NCBI GenBank assembly: GCA_039566865.1
Contig: CM076944.1
Location: forward strand, 15,708,501 to 15,772,500
Length of the DNA: 64,000 bases
Origin: Aurelia coerulea
Taxonomy: Eukaryota; Cnidaria; Scyphozoa; Semaeostomeae; Ulmaridae
Direction: 5' to 3'
Each line of letters begins with the position of its first letter. Within the stretch, counting starts at the first letter, position 1. The notes under the pieces were generated by a model. The model was not told the DNA's origin, searched no databases, and worked only from the letters and a program-made list of their open reading frames with translations. Positions 13,683 to 23,266 of the stretch are shown piece after piece. Both the position numbers and the translations under genes were made by a program.

Positions 13683-16104
13683 AGTTTCAAGAAAGGAAGC
13701 TACAACACTAATACAGACCTTTGAAAGAACTTAAAAGCTTAAAAAGAAGTATTAAAGAAAGGTAAGTGCAACACTCATTAAACTGTAAAATGCAGCTACT
13801 AAGATAGTTCTTTCTTCATTTGTTATGCGAAAATTGTGTTTTTCCAAAGAATAGAGACTTATAATTAGTAGATTTCTGTAAAATGCCGTAAAGCTAGCAC
13901 AGCCATTGGAAAAAGCTAATAGCTAATCTTAAGTTTCAAGAAAGGAAGCTACAACACTAATACAGACCTTTGAAAGAACTTAAAAGCCGGATAGAAGTAT
14001 TAAAGAAAGGTAAGTGCAACACTCATTAAACTGTAAAATGCAGCTACTAAGATAGTTCTTTCTTCATTTGTTATGCGAAAATTGTGTTTTTCCAAAGAAT
14101 AGAGACTTATAATTAGTAGATTTCTGTAAAATGCCGTAAAGCTAGCACAGCCATTGGAAAAAGCTAATAGCTAATCTTAACTTTCAAGAAAGGAAGCTAC
14201 AACACTAATACAGACCTTTGAAAGAACTTAAAAGTTAAAAAGAAGTATTAAAGACAGGTAAGTGCAACACTCATTAAACTGTAAAATGCAGCTACTAGGA
14301 TAGTTCTTTCTTAATTTGTTATGTGAAAATTGTGTTTTTCCAAAGAATAGAGACTTATAATTAGTAGATTTCTGTAAAATGCCGTAAAGCTAGCACAGCC
14401 ATTGGAAAAAGCTAATAGCTAATCTTAAGTTTCAAGAAAGGAAGCTACAACACTAATACAGACCTTTGAAAGAACTTAAAAGCTGGAAAGAAGTATTAAA
14501 GAAAGGTAAGTGCAACACTCATTAAACTCTAAAATGCAGCTACTAAGATAGTTCTTTCTTCATTTGTTATGCAAAAATTGTGTTTTTCCAAAGAATAGAG
14601 ACTTATAATTAGTAGATTTCTGTAAAATGCCGTAAAGCTAGCACAGCCATTGGAAAAAGCTAATAGCTAATCTTAAGTTTCAAGAAAGGAAGCTACAACA
14701 CTAATACAGACCTTTGAAAGAACTTAAAAGTTAAAAAGAAGTATTAAAGAAAGGTAAGTGCAACACTCATTAAACTCTAAAATGCAGCTACTAAGATAGT
14801 TCTTTCTTCATTTGTTATGCGAAAATTGTGTTTTTCCAAAGAATAGAGACTTATAATTAGTAGATTTCTGTAAAATGCCGTAAAGCTAGCACAGCCATTG
14901 GAAAAAGCTAATAGCTAATCTTAAGTTTCAAGAAAGGAAGCTACAACACTAATACAGACCTTTGAAAGAACTTAAAAGCTGGAAAGAAGTATTAAAGAAA
15001 GGTAAGTGCAACACTCATTAAACTGTAAAATGCAGCTACTAAGATAGTTCTTTCTTCATTTGTTATGCGAACATTTTTTTTCCAAAGAATAGAGACTTAT
15101 AATTAGTAGATTTCTGTAAAATGCCGTAAAGCTAGCACAGCCATTGGAAAAAGCTAATAGCTAATCTTAAGTTTCAAGAAAGGAAGCTACAACACTAATA
15201 CAGACCTTTGAAAGAACTGAAAAGTTGAAAGAAGTATTAAAGAAAGGTAAGTGTAACACTCATTAAACTCTAAAATGCAGCTACTAAGATAGTTCTTTCT
15301 TCATTTGTTATGCGAAAATTGTGTTTTTCCAAAGAATAGAGACTTATAATTAGTAGATTTCTGTAAAATGCCGTAAAGCTAGCACAGCCATTGGAAAAAG
15401 CTAATAGCTAATCTTAAGTTTCAAGAAAGGAAGCTACAACACTAATACAGACCTTTGAAAGAACTGAAAAGTTAAAAAGAAGTATTAAAGAAAGGTAAGT
15501 GCAACACTCATTAAACTGTAAAATGCAGCTACTAAGATAGTTCTTTCTTCATTTGTTATGCGAAAATTGTGTTTTTCCAAAGAATAGAGACTTATAATTA
15601 GTAGATTTCTGTAAAATGCCGTAAAGCTAGCACAGCCATTGGAAAAAGCTAATAGCTAATCTTAAGTTTCAAGAAAGGAAGCTACAACACTAATACAGAC
15701 CTTTGAAAGAACTTAAAAGCTGGAAAGAAGTATTAAAGAAAGGTAAGTGCAACACTCATTAAACTGTAAAATGCAGCTACTAAGATAGTTCTTTCTTCAT
15801 TTGTTATGCGAAAATTGTGTTTTTCCAAAGAATAGAGACTTATAATTAGTAGATTTCTGTAAAATGCCGTAAAGCTAGCACAGCCATTGGAAAAAGCTAA
15901 TAGCTAATCTTAACTTTCAAGAAAGGAAGCTACAACACTAATACAGACCATTGAAAGAACTTAAAAGCTGGAAAGAAGTATTAAAGAAAGGTAAGTGCAA
16001 CACTCATTAAACTGTAAAATGCCGCTACTAAGATAGTTCTTTTCTTCATTTGTTATGCTAAAATTGTGTTTTTCCAAAGAATAGAGACTTATAATTAGTA
16101 GATT
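13683..16104. repeat. 248-bp tandem satellite, block 2 (about 10 monomers)
   Basis: Same monomer, orientation and register as block 1, resuming directly after the 2.5-kb insertion at the duplicated AGTTTCA. It ends inside a monomer at '...ttagtagatt', where the DIRS-like element begins. Confidence 0.97.
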
Positions 16105-16807
16105 ATCTTTCGGTCGGTATGAAAGGCAACACTGGAAAATTCATTTATGCAACAGGAACATATTATAACAGCAATTCGATATACTAGATTAAAGCAAACT
16201 CATCGATTAATAAAGATGTAGACTAAAGTTCGTACATTATAAATTTCATTGCCTAATACATTATAAGTCTCTTTTTTAACATACGTAAAATAAGTTCTAG
16301 CGTTGTTTTTGTGGGGTATTGGAAGCGCTTCGTGGCAGGGAGTGCCTACTACTAAATATATAGTAAACTCTAGAAGCAGAGCAGACCAGTAAACCTAACT
16401 CCGGAGGAGCAGACTCCATCGTTAGGGATTCCTAACTTAACTAACTTAATCAACTAACAGAACGTGATGGCCTAATCGGGAGCAGACCTCATAGGCAACC
16501 TGCCAGCGTGCACACCGGCAGGGATTCCTAGGTGGACCGAAATTCTGCGGAGGAACAGTCTCCGACTTGGAAAAATGCGGAGGAACAGACTCCGACGTGG
16601 AAATTGCGGAGGAACAGACTCCGACTTGGAACTTGCGGAGGAACAGACTCCGACTTGGAAATTGCGGGGTAGTAGACCCCGATTATAAAAGTTTTGTGGG
16701 GATGGGCCCCACGAAAAGGCAATAAGAACTGGTAATTTTTTAGATTTTCGAGTTTGTGTTTTGAAGTGAGTTTTTTCTATGTTTTTTAACTGGATAAAAG
16801 GCACTTC
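16105..16807 (-). repeat. B2 terminal repeat of the DIRS-like element
   Basis: A 703-bp direct copy of 17558-18261, starting at ATCTTTCGGTCGG and ending at GGCACTTC, after which the two copies diverge. It forms the satellite-proximal end of the element. It contains the array of short hairpins at 16547-16692. Confidence 0.9.
16547..16692. repeat. 29-30-bp minisatellite of GGAG/CTCC hairpins (copy in B2)
   Basis: Five tandem units of the form gcGGAGgaacagaCTCCgacttggaaatt. The last unit reads GGGG-tagtaga-CCCC, so both arms of the stem changed together. A further single unit with loop 'gagcaga' lies at 16403-16417. The second copy is at 18000-18145. Confidence 0.85.
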
Positions 16808-17011
16808 CTGCACGAGTGAATGAAGCGTTTCAGTTTGTACTAACATGTAGCGTTACAAAATACCTGCTCTAAATTTCATTGATACAATAAGAACGCTACC
16901 AACAACAACAGAGAAATACAGCAGACAAGACAAAGAGCGGAAACTGACAACGGGATAACGCTGAAGATCCGAAGACTTAACCCCCGGCTTTCCAAGGGAG
17001 GGTGGGTTGGG

Positions 17012-17538
17012 AAATGAAATTTCGTGTGCTCGATATAGCGCAAAAACCGAAAAGATGCCTAAGAAAGGGGGTTATTGGTTTAAATACCATTACGAAATCA
17101 CGTGCTTGCTGTATATTAATAGGTGGCTGATTTGTGTGCGTAGAAACGCGAGATTCCAGAAGAAAACATGATGTTATCAGAAATACCTCAGATGTGGGGA
17201 GGGGCTTCCTTTGTACCGTTGCGAGTAGACTTTGAAAGGTTGAGATGCATTTAGTTGATAAGCAAGCGCGGAAACGTAAGAAATAAGTGACTATTAGGAA
17301 ATCTAAAAGGACCATCTAACGGGATTATCGAGTATAGAATATGGTTCAAAGGGCATCTCTGCTTTGCACGTCAGATATTAGGTCAATTTATTTCCAGCAA
17401 AAGAAGCACAAAGTAAGTGCTCTTGTGCATCAGCCCACCTTGAGGTGGGACCTGGGACCGAGGAAGGAAGGAACTTTGTTAAACATTTCAAGTTGAAAAT
17501 TAACCTACGTAAAAGGTGCCCTTTTACTGCAGCATTAA
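17012..17538 (-). repeat. A2 terminal repeat of the DIRS-like element
   Basis: A 527-bp near-identical direct copy of 20872-21398, ending in 'ctgcagcattaa'. It is separated from B1 by 19 bp (17539-17557), which is expected to be the circle-junction region. Confidence 0.9.
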
Positions 17539-17557
17539 TTGTTCCCCCCTGAAATGG

Positions 17558-18261
17558 ATCTTTCGGTCGGTATGAAAGGCAACACTGGAAAACTCATTTA
17601 TGCAACAGGAACATATTATAACAGCAATTCGATATACTAGATTAAAGCAAACTCATCGATTAATAAAGATGTAGACTAAAGTTCGTACATTATAAATTTC
17701 ATTGCCTAATACATTATAAGTCTCTTTTTTAACATACGTAAAATAAGTTCTAGTGTTGTTTTTTGTGGGGTATTGGAAGCGCTTCGTGGCAGGGAGTGCC
17801 TACTACTAAATATATAGTAAACTCTAGAAGCAGAGCAGACCAGTAAACCTAACTCCGGAGGAGCAGACTCCATCGTTAGGGATTCCTAACTTAACTAACT
17901 TAATCAACTAACCGAACGTGATGGCCTAATCGGGAGCAGACCTCATAGGCAACCTGCCAGCGTGCACACCGGCAGGGATTCCTAGGTGGACCGAAATTCT
18001 GCGGAGGAACAGTCTCCGACTTGGAAAAATGCGGAGGAACAGACTCCGACGTGGAAATTGCGGAGGAACAGACTCCGACTTGGAACTTGCGGAGGAACAG
18101 ACTCCGACTTGGAAATTGCGGGGTAGTAGACCCCGATTATAAAAGTTTTGTGGGGATGGGCCCCACGAAAAGGCAATAAGAACTGGTAATTTTTTAGATT
18201 TTCGAGTTTGTGTTTTGAAGTGAGTTTTTTCTATGTTTTTTAACTGGATAAAAGGCACTTC
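17558..18261 (-). repeat. B1 repeat of the DIRS-like element
   Basis: Internal copy of the B repeat, with the second hairpin minisatellite at 18000-18145. It is followed on its right side by the internal region of the element. Confidence 0.9.
18000..18145. repeat. GGAG/CTCC hairpin minisatellite (copy in B1)
   Basis: Same five units as at 16547-16692, including the covarying GGGG/CCCC last unit. Confidence 0.85.
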
Positions 18262-18470
18262 ACCGCCACAAATTGCAACGCAATTCCCCACAAACGAGAA
18301 GGAGAAAAAAAAAACTGGTTTTGTTGTTGTTGTTGTTGTAAAGTAGACAAAATGTTTGTTTTGTTCTTTGTATTATGTTGACATTAGTTAGAGAATGGTA
18401 TCAAGATCTTTTGCTTTTGTGTTCTTAGGTATAAATAACAGCAAACCAACAGGCGGTATCCCAAGAAATG

Positions 18471-18977
18471 TTAGAAGGTCGGGTAAAAACTATGAAAAAC
18501 CGGTGCAGGGAACAGCTCCCAGTCACCAGGGTGGATAGAAATTAGGCGAAATGCAGATTCAATATCTGTCTTGGCCAAAATTGCCCCTTCTCCTAGTCGA
18601 TGTATTACTTGTACTGCATGATCGATCGTACGGTACTTGTTTGAATGCTTCTTTAGAACAAGGCCAATAGGAGAAACTTGAAAATATTTAAAATGCGGTT
18701 CAGAAAAAGGCCCTGCGGAGCGACCTAGGCTTACTTCCCTACCCAAGTTCTCCTGAAATTTGCCAGGAGGGGCTGAAGCAATGAACAAATTTCTCGAAAA
18801 TCTAGCAGTTCTGGGACAATTGTAACCTATTTTGGCCCCTTCTTGCAGATCTGTGCAAAGTTTTGTAACAGAAGGCCTATCTGGGTGATTAGAAAGATTC
18901 TGCTCTAATAAATCAACATTGACTGGGGTTATGGATGCTCCTAGTCCTGCAAAAACTGCAACTCTGTGATAACACAA
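18471..18977 (-). pseudogene. DIRS-type reverse transcriptase fragment
   Basis: This 168-codon frame has the hallmarks of DIRS/Ngaro-like RT. A block ending in 'GYNCPRTARFSRNL' leads into KFQENLGREVSLGR, 'GPF', and 'FQVSPIGLVLKK'. It ends with the palm-A region 'AILAKTDIESAFRLISIHP', in which TDIESAF supplies the first catalytic aspartate. Between 'KYR' and 'IDHAVQVIHRLG' the expected segment of several dozen residues is missing, so there is an internal deletion. The frame stops soon after 'WELF', and the YxDD box, RNase H and downstream domains are not recognisable. It lies on the same strand as the split-repeat order predicts. The enzyme would copy the element RNA. As it stands it is non-functional. 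The ATG at its start is probably incidental. Confidence 0.75.
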
Positions 18978-19318
18978 GATAATGAAAACTTTAAAAGCAC
19001 ACGTAAGCCCAATTATTCAGCGTTCTAAAGCTGCATAACAACTAGCGAGTAAGAGAACTTCCAAATTTTTGAATGTGTAGTCCACTGTGCGGAGTGTGCG
19101 GAGGTGACTCAAACTTTGGAAAAACAGGGGAACAGACTCAGACTATGAATATGTGAAGGAATATGAATATGAATATGTATATAAATAGGAACATGCAACA
19201 CTTAATTAGTCAAAACTTAGAAAACATTTTTTCAGGAAATTGTTAATCCATCTGTTAATTGAATCACAGTATATGTATACCCATAACGTAACTTTAGAAT
19301 CACTTTAGTTTTGTAAGT

Positions 19319-19359
19319 CACACTCTGATGAAGACACAAGTCAGAAAGGCCTCAGTGTG
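19319..19359 (+). ncRNA. Candidate hammerhead ribozyme, Penelope-like type I
   Basis: CTGATGA (19325-19331) and GAAA (19344-19347) flank a short stem GAC-ACAA-GTC. GGCC follows, then TC, the expected cleavage position, after C19353. CACACT (19319-19324) pairs with AGTGTG (19354-19359) as stem I. This is the layout of the minimal type I hammerheads known from Penelope-like elements and metazoan retrozymes, in which stem III is almost absent and a self-complementary GGCC could allow a dimeric form. An A/A apposition at the base of stem II weakens it. The 3' sequence ('tttttgcatc') is shared with 42930-42975. Confidence 0.5.
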
Positions 19360-20871
19360 CTAAATATCTTGTCTTTTTTGCATCCGAACTTCCTTTATAC
19401 AGTTTATTCGTACAACTTTCTACCAATATAATATGAATAGGAATATACAAGCCCTGAGAGAAAATACCAACCACTGTTTTGTTGGGTGAATCTCGAACAC
19501 TTTGTGATACAGACCTTTTGTTTTGGTGCTGCACCGAGCAGAGGTTGGCAGAATTATAATACACAGCAACAATAACATGTTTAGACGGTATGATATGAGA
19601 AAAAGGATGTGGCCCCAACTAGCAACCTTCTAAATAAACAATTTGCTGCAGCAGTCTGTACATACGGTCAAGTTCCTTCCAAACCTTGCCGAACACAGTT
19701 CTAAATACCTTTGCAATACGGACGGGTATTGCACCCTCGACCTTCTATTCCTTGCCTTGCTAATGCTATAATATAGAGTGCACCATTGGTGGCCGGTCGC
19801 ATCAGGTCACATCCTGCTCTTGTCTCGCATGTTTTCATGTGTGCGGCTCTGAAACCATGCTTCATTCTCAGATGCTATTTGTGAGGAAATGACATGTCGG
19901 TGACAACTCAGTTTCTACCCTGCAAGAGAAAACTAAGAGGGGAGTACGCTATATACTCAGATTGAGCTATTTTAGGAAGCAGCGAAGCAATGGTTCTTGG
20001 GAAACTACTGAATATCTCATAGCATCAAAACTTTATACGTGCAACAGATGAAAATTGACTATCTCACAAGGAGACTTAGTATTTGGTTCCACAGGACTAT
20101 GCGAGTGACGTGAGTGATCGTCATGCGTTTGAGCATGTTTTATCAAATATAAGTTCGAAATATCACCCCATTGTGGGACTGTAGAGTGGATCTCACCATT
20201 TAGGCTAGGTCAACTGAGTGGTGTGGTGTCAATTCTTTCTCGTGGATGTAATTCATCTTACCTCTTCTGTGGACCCACATAAACAACTGTTAGAGGAACA
20301 GCATGATCGCAAATATCAATAATTGGTTCGGTTTGGTAAAATAGAAGAAATGCAGTGGAAATACTCAACTCTTGACCATATTATGCACGATGGAAAGATT
20401 CTGCATTTTCAACCACGGAGGCATCTTGCCTGTCTTCATGATCATCATTTGACAACTGATTGGTTCGATTGTCCTTTTCGGTATCATCTGTAAGTCTCAG
20501 CAAGAAAGTGGAAAGTGCGAAATTGTTCTTTTTATCCTTGCGTCCCGCTCTGTTGCAGAAATGGCTGTCAGCATGTGTCCAAATTTGTGTCGCTGGCATT
20601 ACTGTTTGGGCAATCCGAAATGACGAAAAAACAGCTGAAAATTCAAATCAACCAAGTTATTGGTAATCTAGGCCGCCTTCACATCTATCCTTCATTCCAT
20701 AATTATCATACATGAACTTCCACTACCATTGATATCTGCTGCCGGAATGATGGGCGGTGTTTCGATTGCTCTTGCAGGCCAGGAGCTTGCTGTGGTAAAC
20801 CTTGTGTTTGCTCTAACTGCTCTCGTCAAAGCGGCCTGTTTCGTAGTCGCACTTCTCTTCGGCGTTGCAAA
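19360..20871. other. Internal part of the DIRS-like element, no recognised domain
   Basis: Only short frames are found, apart from the cysteine-rich frame listed separately at 20515-20877. No tyrosine recombinase box or RNase H motif was recognised on either strand. Confidence 0.4.
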
Positions 20872-20877
20872 AAATGA
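20515..20877 (+). other. Cysteine-rich frame, metallothionein-like composition
   Basis: A single plus-strand frame carries two cysteine clusters separated by one TGA at 20713. The first, near 20518-20580, has C, C, CC and C. The second (20731-20840) has 11 cysteines in about 34 residues, with CC, CxC and CxxC spacing (for example CFDCSC and CVCSNC). Such spacing is typical of metallothioneins. There is no ATG in the second open part and no convincing exon boundary, so this is either a decayed exon picked up by the element or chance. It runs antisense to the host element and ends where the A1 repeat begins. Confidence 0.25.
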
Positions 20878-21398
20878 AATTTCGTGTGCTCGATATAGCG
20901 CAAAAACCGAAAAGATGCCTAAGAAAGGGGGTTATTGGTTTAAATACCATTACGAAATCACGTGCTTGCTGTATATTATTAGGTGGCTGATTTGTGTGCG
21001 TAGAAACACGAGATTCCAGAAGAAAACATGATGTTATCAGAAATACCTCAGATGTGAGGAGGGGCTTCCTTTGTACCGTTGCGAGTAGACTTTGAAAGGT
21101 TGAGATGCATTTAGTTGATAAGCAAGCGCGGAAACGTAAGAAATAAGTGACTATTAGGAAATCTAAAAGGACCATCTAACGGGATTATCGAGTATAGAAT
21201 ATGGTTCAAAGGGCATCTCTGCTTTGCACGTCAGATATTAGGTCAATTTATTTCCAGCAAAAGAAGCACAAAGTAAGTGCTCTTGTGCATCAGCCCACCT
21301 TGAGGTGGGACCTGGGACCGAGGAAGGAAGGAACTTTGTTAAACATTTCAAGTTGAAAATTAACCTACGTAAAAGGTGCCCTTTTACTGCAGCATTAA
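20872..21398 (-). repeat. A1 terminal repeat of the DIRS-like element
   Basis: Copy of 17012-17538 with a handful of substitutions. Its end at 'gcagcattaa' abuts satellite sequence ('atttgtctttttt...'). Confidence 0.9.
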
Positions 21399-23266
21399 AT
21401 TTGTCTTTTTTCAAGGAAAAGAGACTCATAATTGGTAGATTTCTGTAAAATGCAGAAAAGTTAGCACAGCCATTGGAAAAAGATTACAGCAAATCTGAAG
21501 TTTCAAGAAAGGAAGCTGCAACACTAATACAGACCTTTTAAAGAACTTAAAAGCTGGAAGGATGTATTAAAGAAAGGTAAGTGCAACACTCCTTAAACTG
21601 TAAAATGCAGCTACTTAAATAGTTCTTTCCTCAATTGTTATGCAAAAATTGTGTTTTTCCAAAGAATAGAGACTTATAATTAGTAGATTTCCGTAAAATG
21701 CTGTAAAGCTAGAACAACCATTTGAAAAAGCTAATATCTAATCTTAACTTTCAAGAAAGGAAGCTGCAACACTAATACAAACCTTTGAAAGAAGTGAAAA
21801 GTTAAAAGGAATTACCGGGAAGACAGGGAAGTGCAACACTCCTTAAACTCTAAAAATGCAGCTACTAAGACAGTTCTTTTTTCATTTGTTATGCGAAAAT
21901 TGATTGTGTTTTTCCAAAGAATAGAGACTTAAAATTAGTAGATTTCAGTAAAATGCCTTTAAGTTAAGCACAGCCATTGGAAAAAGCTAATAGCTAATCT
22001 TAAGTTTCAAGAAAGGAAGCTACAACACTAATACAGACCTTTGAAAGAACTTAAAAGCTGGAAAGAAGTATTAAAGACAGGTAAGTGCAACATTCATTAA
22101 ACAGTTCAATACCGCTATTAAGATTGTTCTTTCCTCAATTGTTATGCGAAAATTGTGTTTTTCCAAAGAATAGAGACTTATAATTAGTAGATTTCCGTAA
22201 AATGCTGTAAAGCTAGAACAGCCATTTGAAAAAGCTAATATCTAATCCTAACTGTCAAGAAAGGAAGCTGCAACACTAATACAGACGTTTGTAAGAAGTG
22301 AAAAGTTAAAAAGAAGTATTAAAAACAGGTAAGTGCAACATTATATAAACTCTAAAATGGCGCTACTAAGATAGTTCTTCTTTCATTTGTTATGCGAAAA
22401 TTGATTGTGTTTTTCCAAAGAATAGAGACTTAAAATTAGTAGATTTCTGTAAAATGTCTTTAAGTTAGCACAGCCATTGGAAAAAGCTTATAGCTAATCT
22501 TAAGTTTCAAGAAAGGAAGCTACAACACTAATACAGACCTTTGAAAGAACTTAAAAGTTGGAAAGAAGTATTAAAGAAAGGTAAGTGCAACACTAATTAA
22601 ACTCTAAAATGCAGCTACTAAGATAGTTCTTTCTTAATTTGTTTGCAAAAATTTTGTTTTTCCAAAGAAAAGAGACTTATAATTTGTAGATTTCTATAAA
22701 GTGCCGTAAAGCTAGCACAGCCATTGGAAAAAGATTACAGCAAATCTTAAGTTTCAAGAAAGGAAGCTGCAACACTAATACAGACCTTTGAAAGAACTGA
22801 AAAGTTAAAAAGAAGTATTAAAGATAGGAAGTGCAACACTCCTTAAACTCTAAAATGCAGCTACTAAGTAGTTCTTTCTTCATTTGTTATGCGAAATTTG
22901 TCTTTTTTCAAAGAAAAGAGACTTATAATTGGTAGATTTCTATAAAATGCCGTAAAGCTAGCACAGCCATTGGAAAAAGCTAATAGCTAATCTTAAGTTT
23001 AAAGAAAGGAAGCTACAACACTAATGCAGACCTTTGAAAGAACTGAAAAGTTAAAAAGAAGTATTAAAGACAGGAAGTGCAACACTCCTTAAACTCTAAA
23101 ATGCAGCTACTAAGTAGTTCTTTCTTCATTTGTTATGCGAAATTTGTCTTTTTTTAAGGAAAAGAGACTTATAATTGGTAGATTTCTGTAAAATGCAGAA
23201 AAGTTAGCACAGCCATTGGAAAAAGCTAATAGCTAATCTTTAGTTTCAAGAAAGGAAGCTGCAACA
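21399..23266. repeat. 248-bp satellite, block 3 (about 7.5 diverged monomers)
   Basis: Same unit as blocks 1 and 2 but with many more substitutions and short indels per copy ('tgattgtgttt', 'aatgccttt', 'aggaagtgcaac' without the GTAAGT donor). It is interrupted at 23266 by the foldback element. Confidence 0.93.

Larger units (their letters stand above)
16105..21398 (-). mobile_element. DIRS-type tyrosine-recombinase retrotransposon (Ngaro/PAT-like), degenerate
   Basis: Read on the minus strand, the terminal repeats occur in the order A1 (20872-21398), internal region, B1 (17558-18261), A2 (17012-17538), B2 (16105-16807). A1 and A2, and B1 and B2, are near-identical direct repeats. This split direct repeat order is diagnostic of Ngaro/PAT-type DIRS elements, which integrate through a circular intermediate with a tyrosine recombinase and leave no target duplication; none is seen here. 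The internal region (18262-20871) holds a DIRS-like RT fragment in the same orientation. It is far shorter than a full coding region, and I recognise no recombinase, RNase H or methyltransferase. The satellite flanks it on both sides. Confidence 0.8.

Noticed and set aside
16105..18261. LTR retrotransposon with 700-bp LTRs
   Set aside because: The direct repeats do not start TG or end CA, enclose only about 750 bp without gag-pol, and a second repeat pair interlocks with them in the split-repeat order of DIRS-type elements.
16472..18291. Serine/arginine-rich repeat proteins of about 120 codons, two copies
   Set aside because: They are the translation of the GGAG hairpin minisatellite in the two B repeats. 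The frame is a by-product of a 29-30-bp unit.
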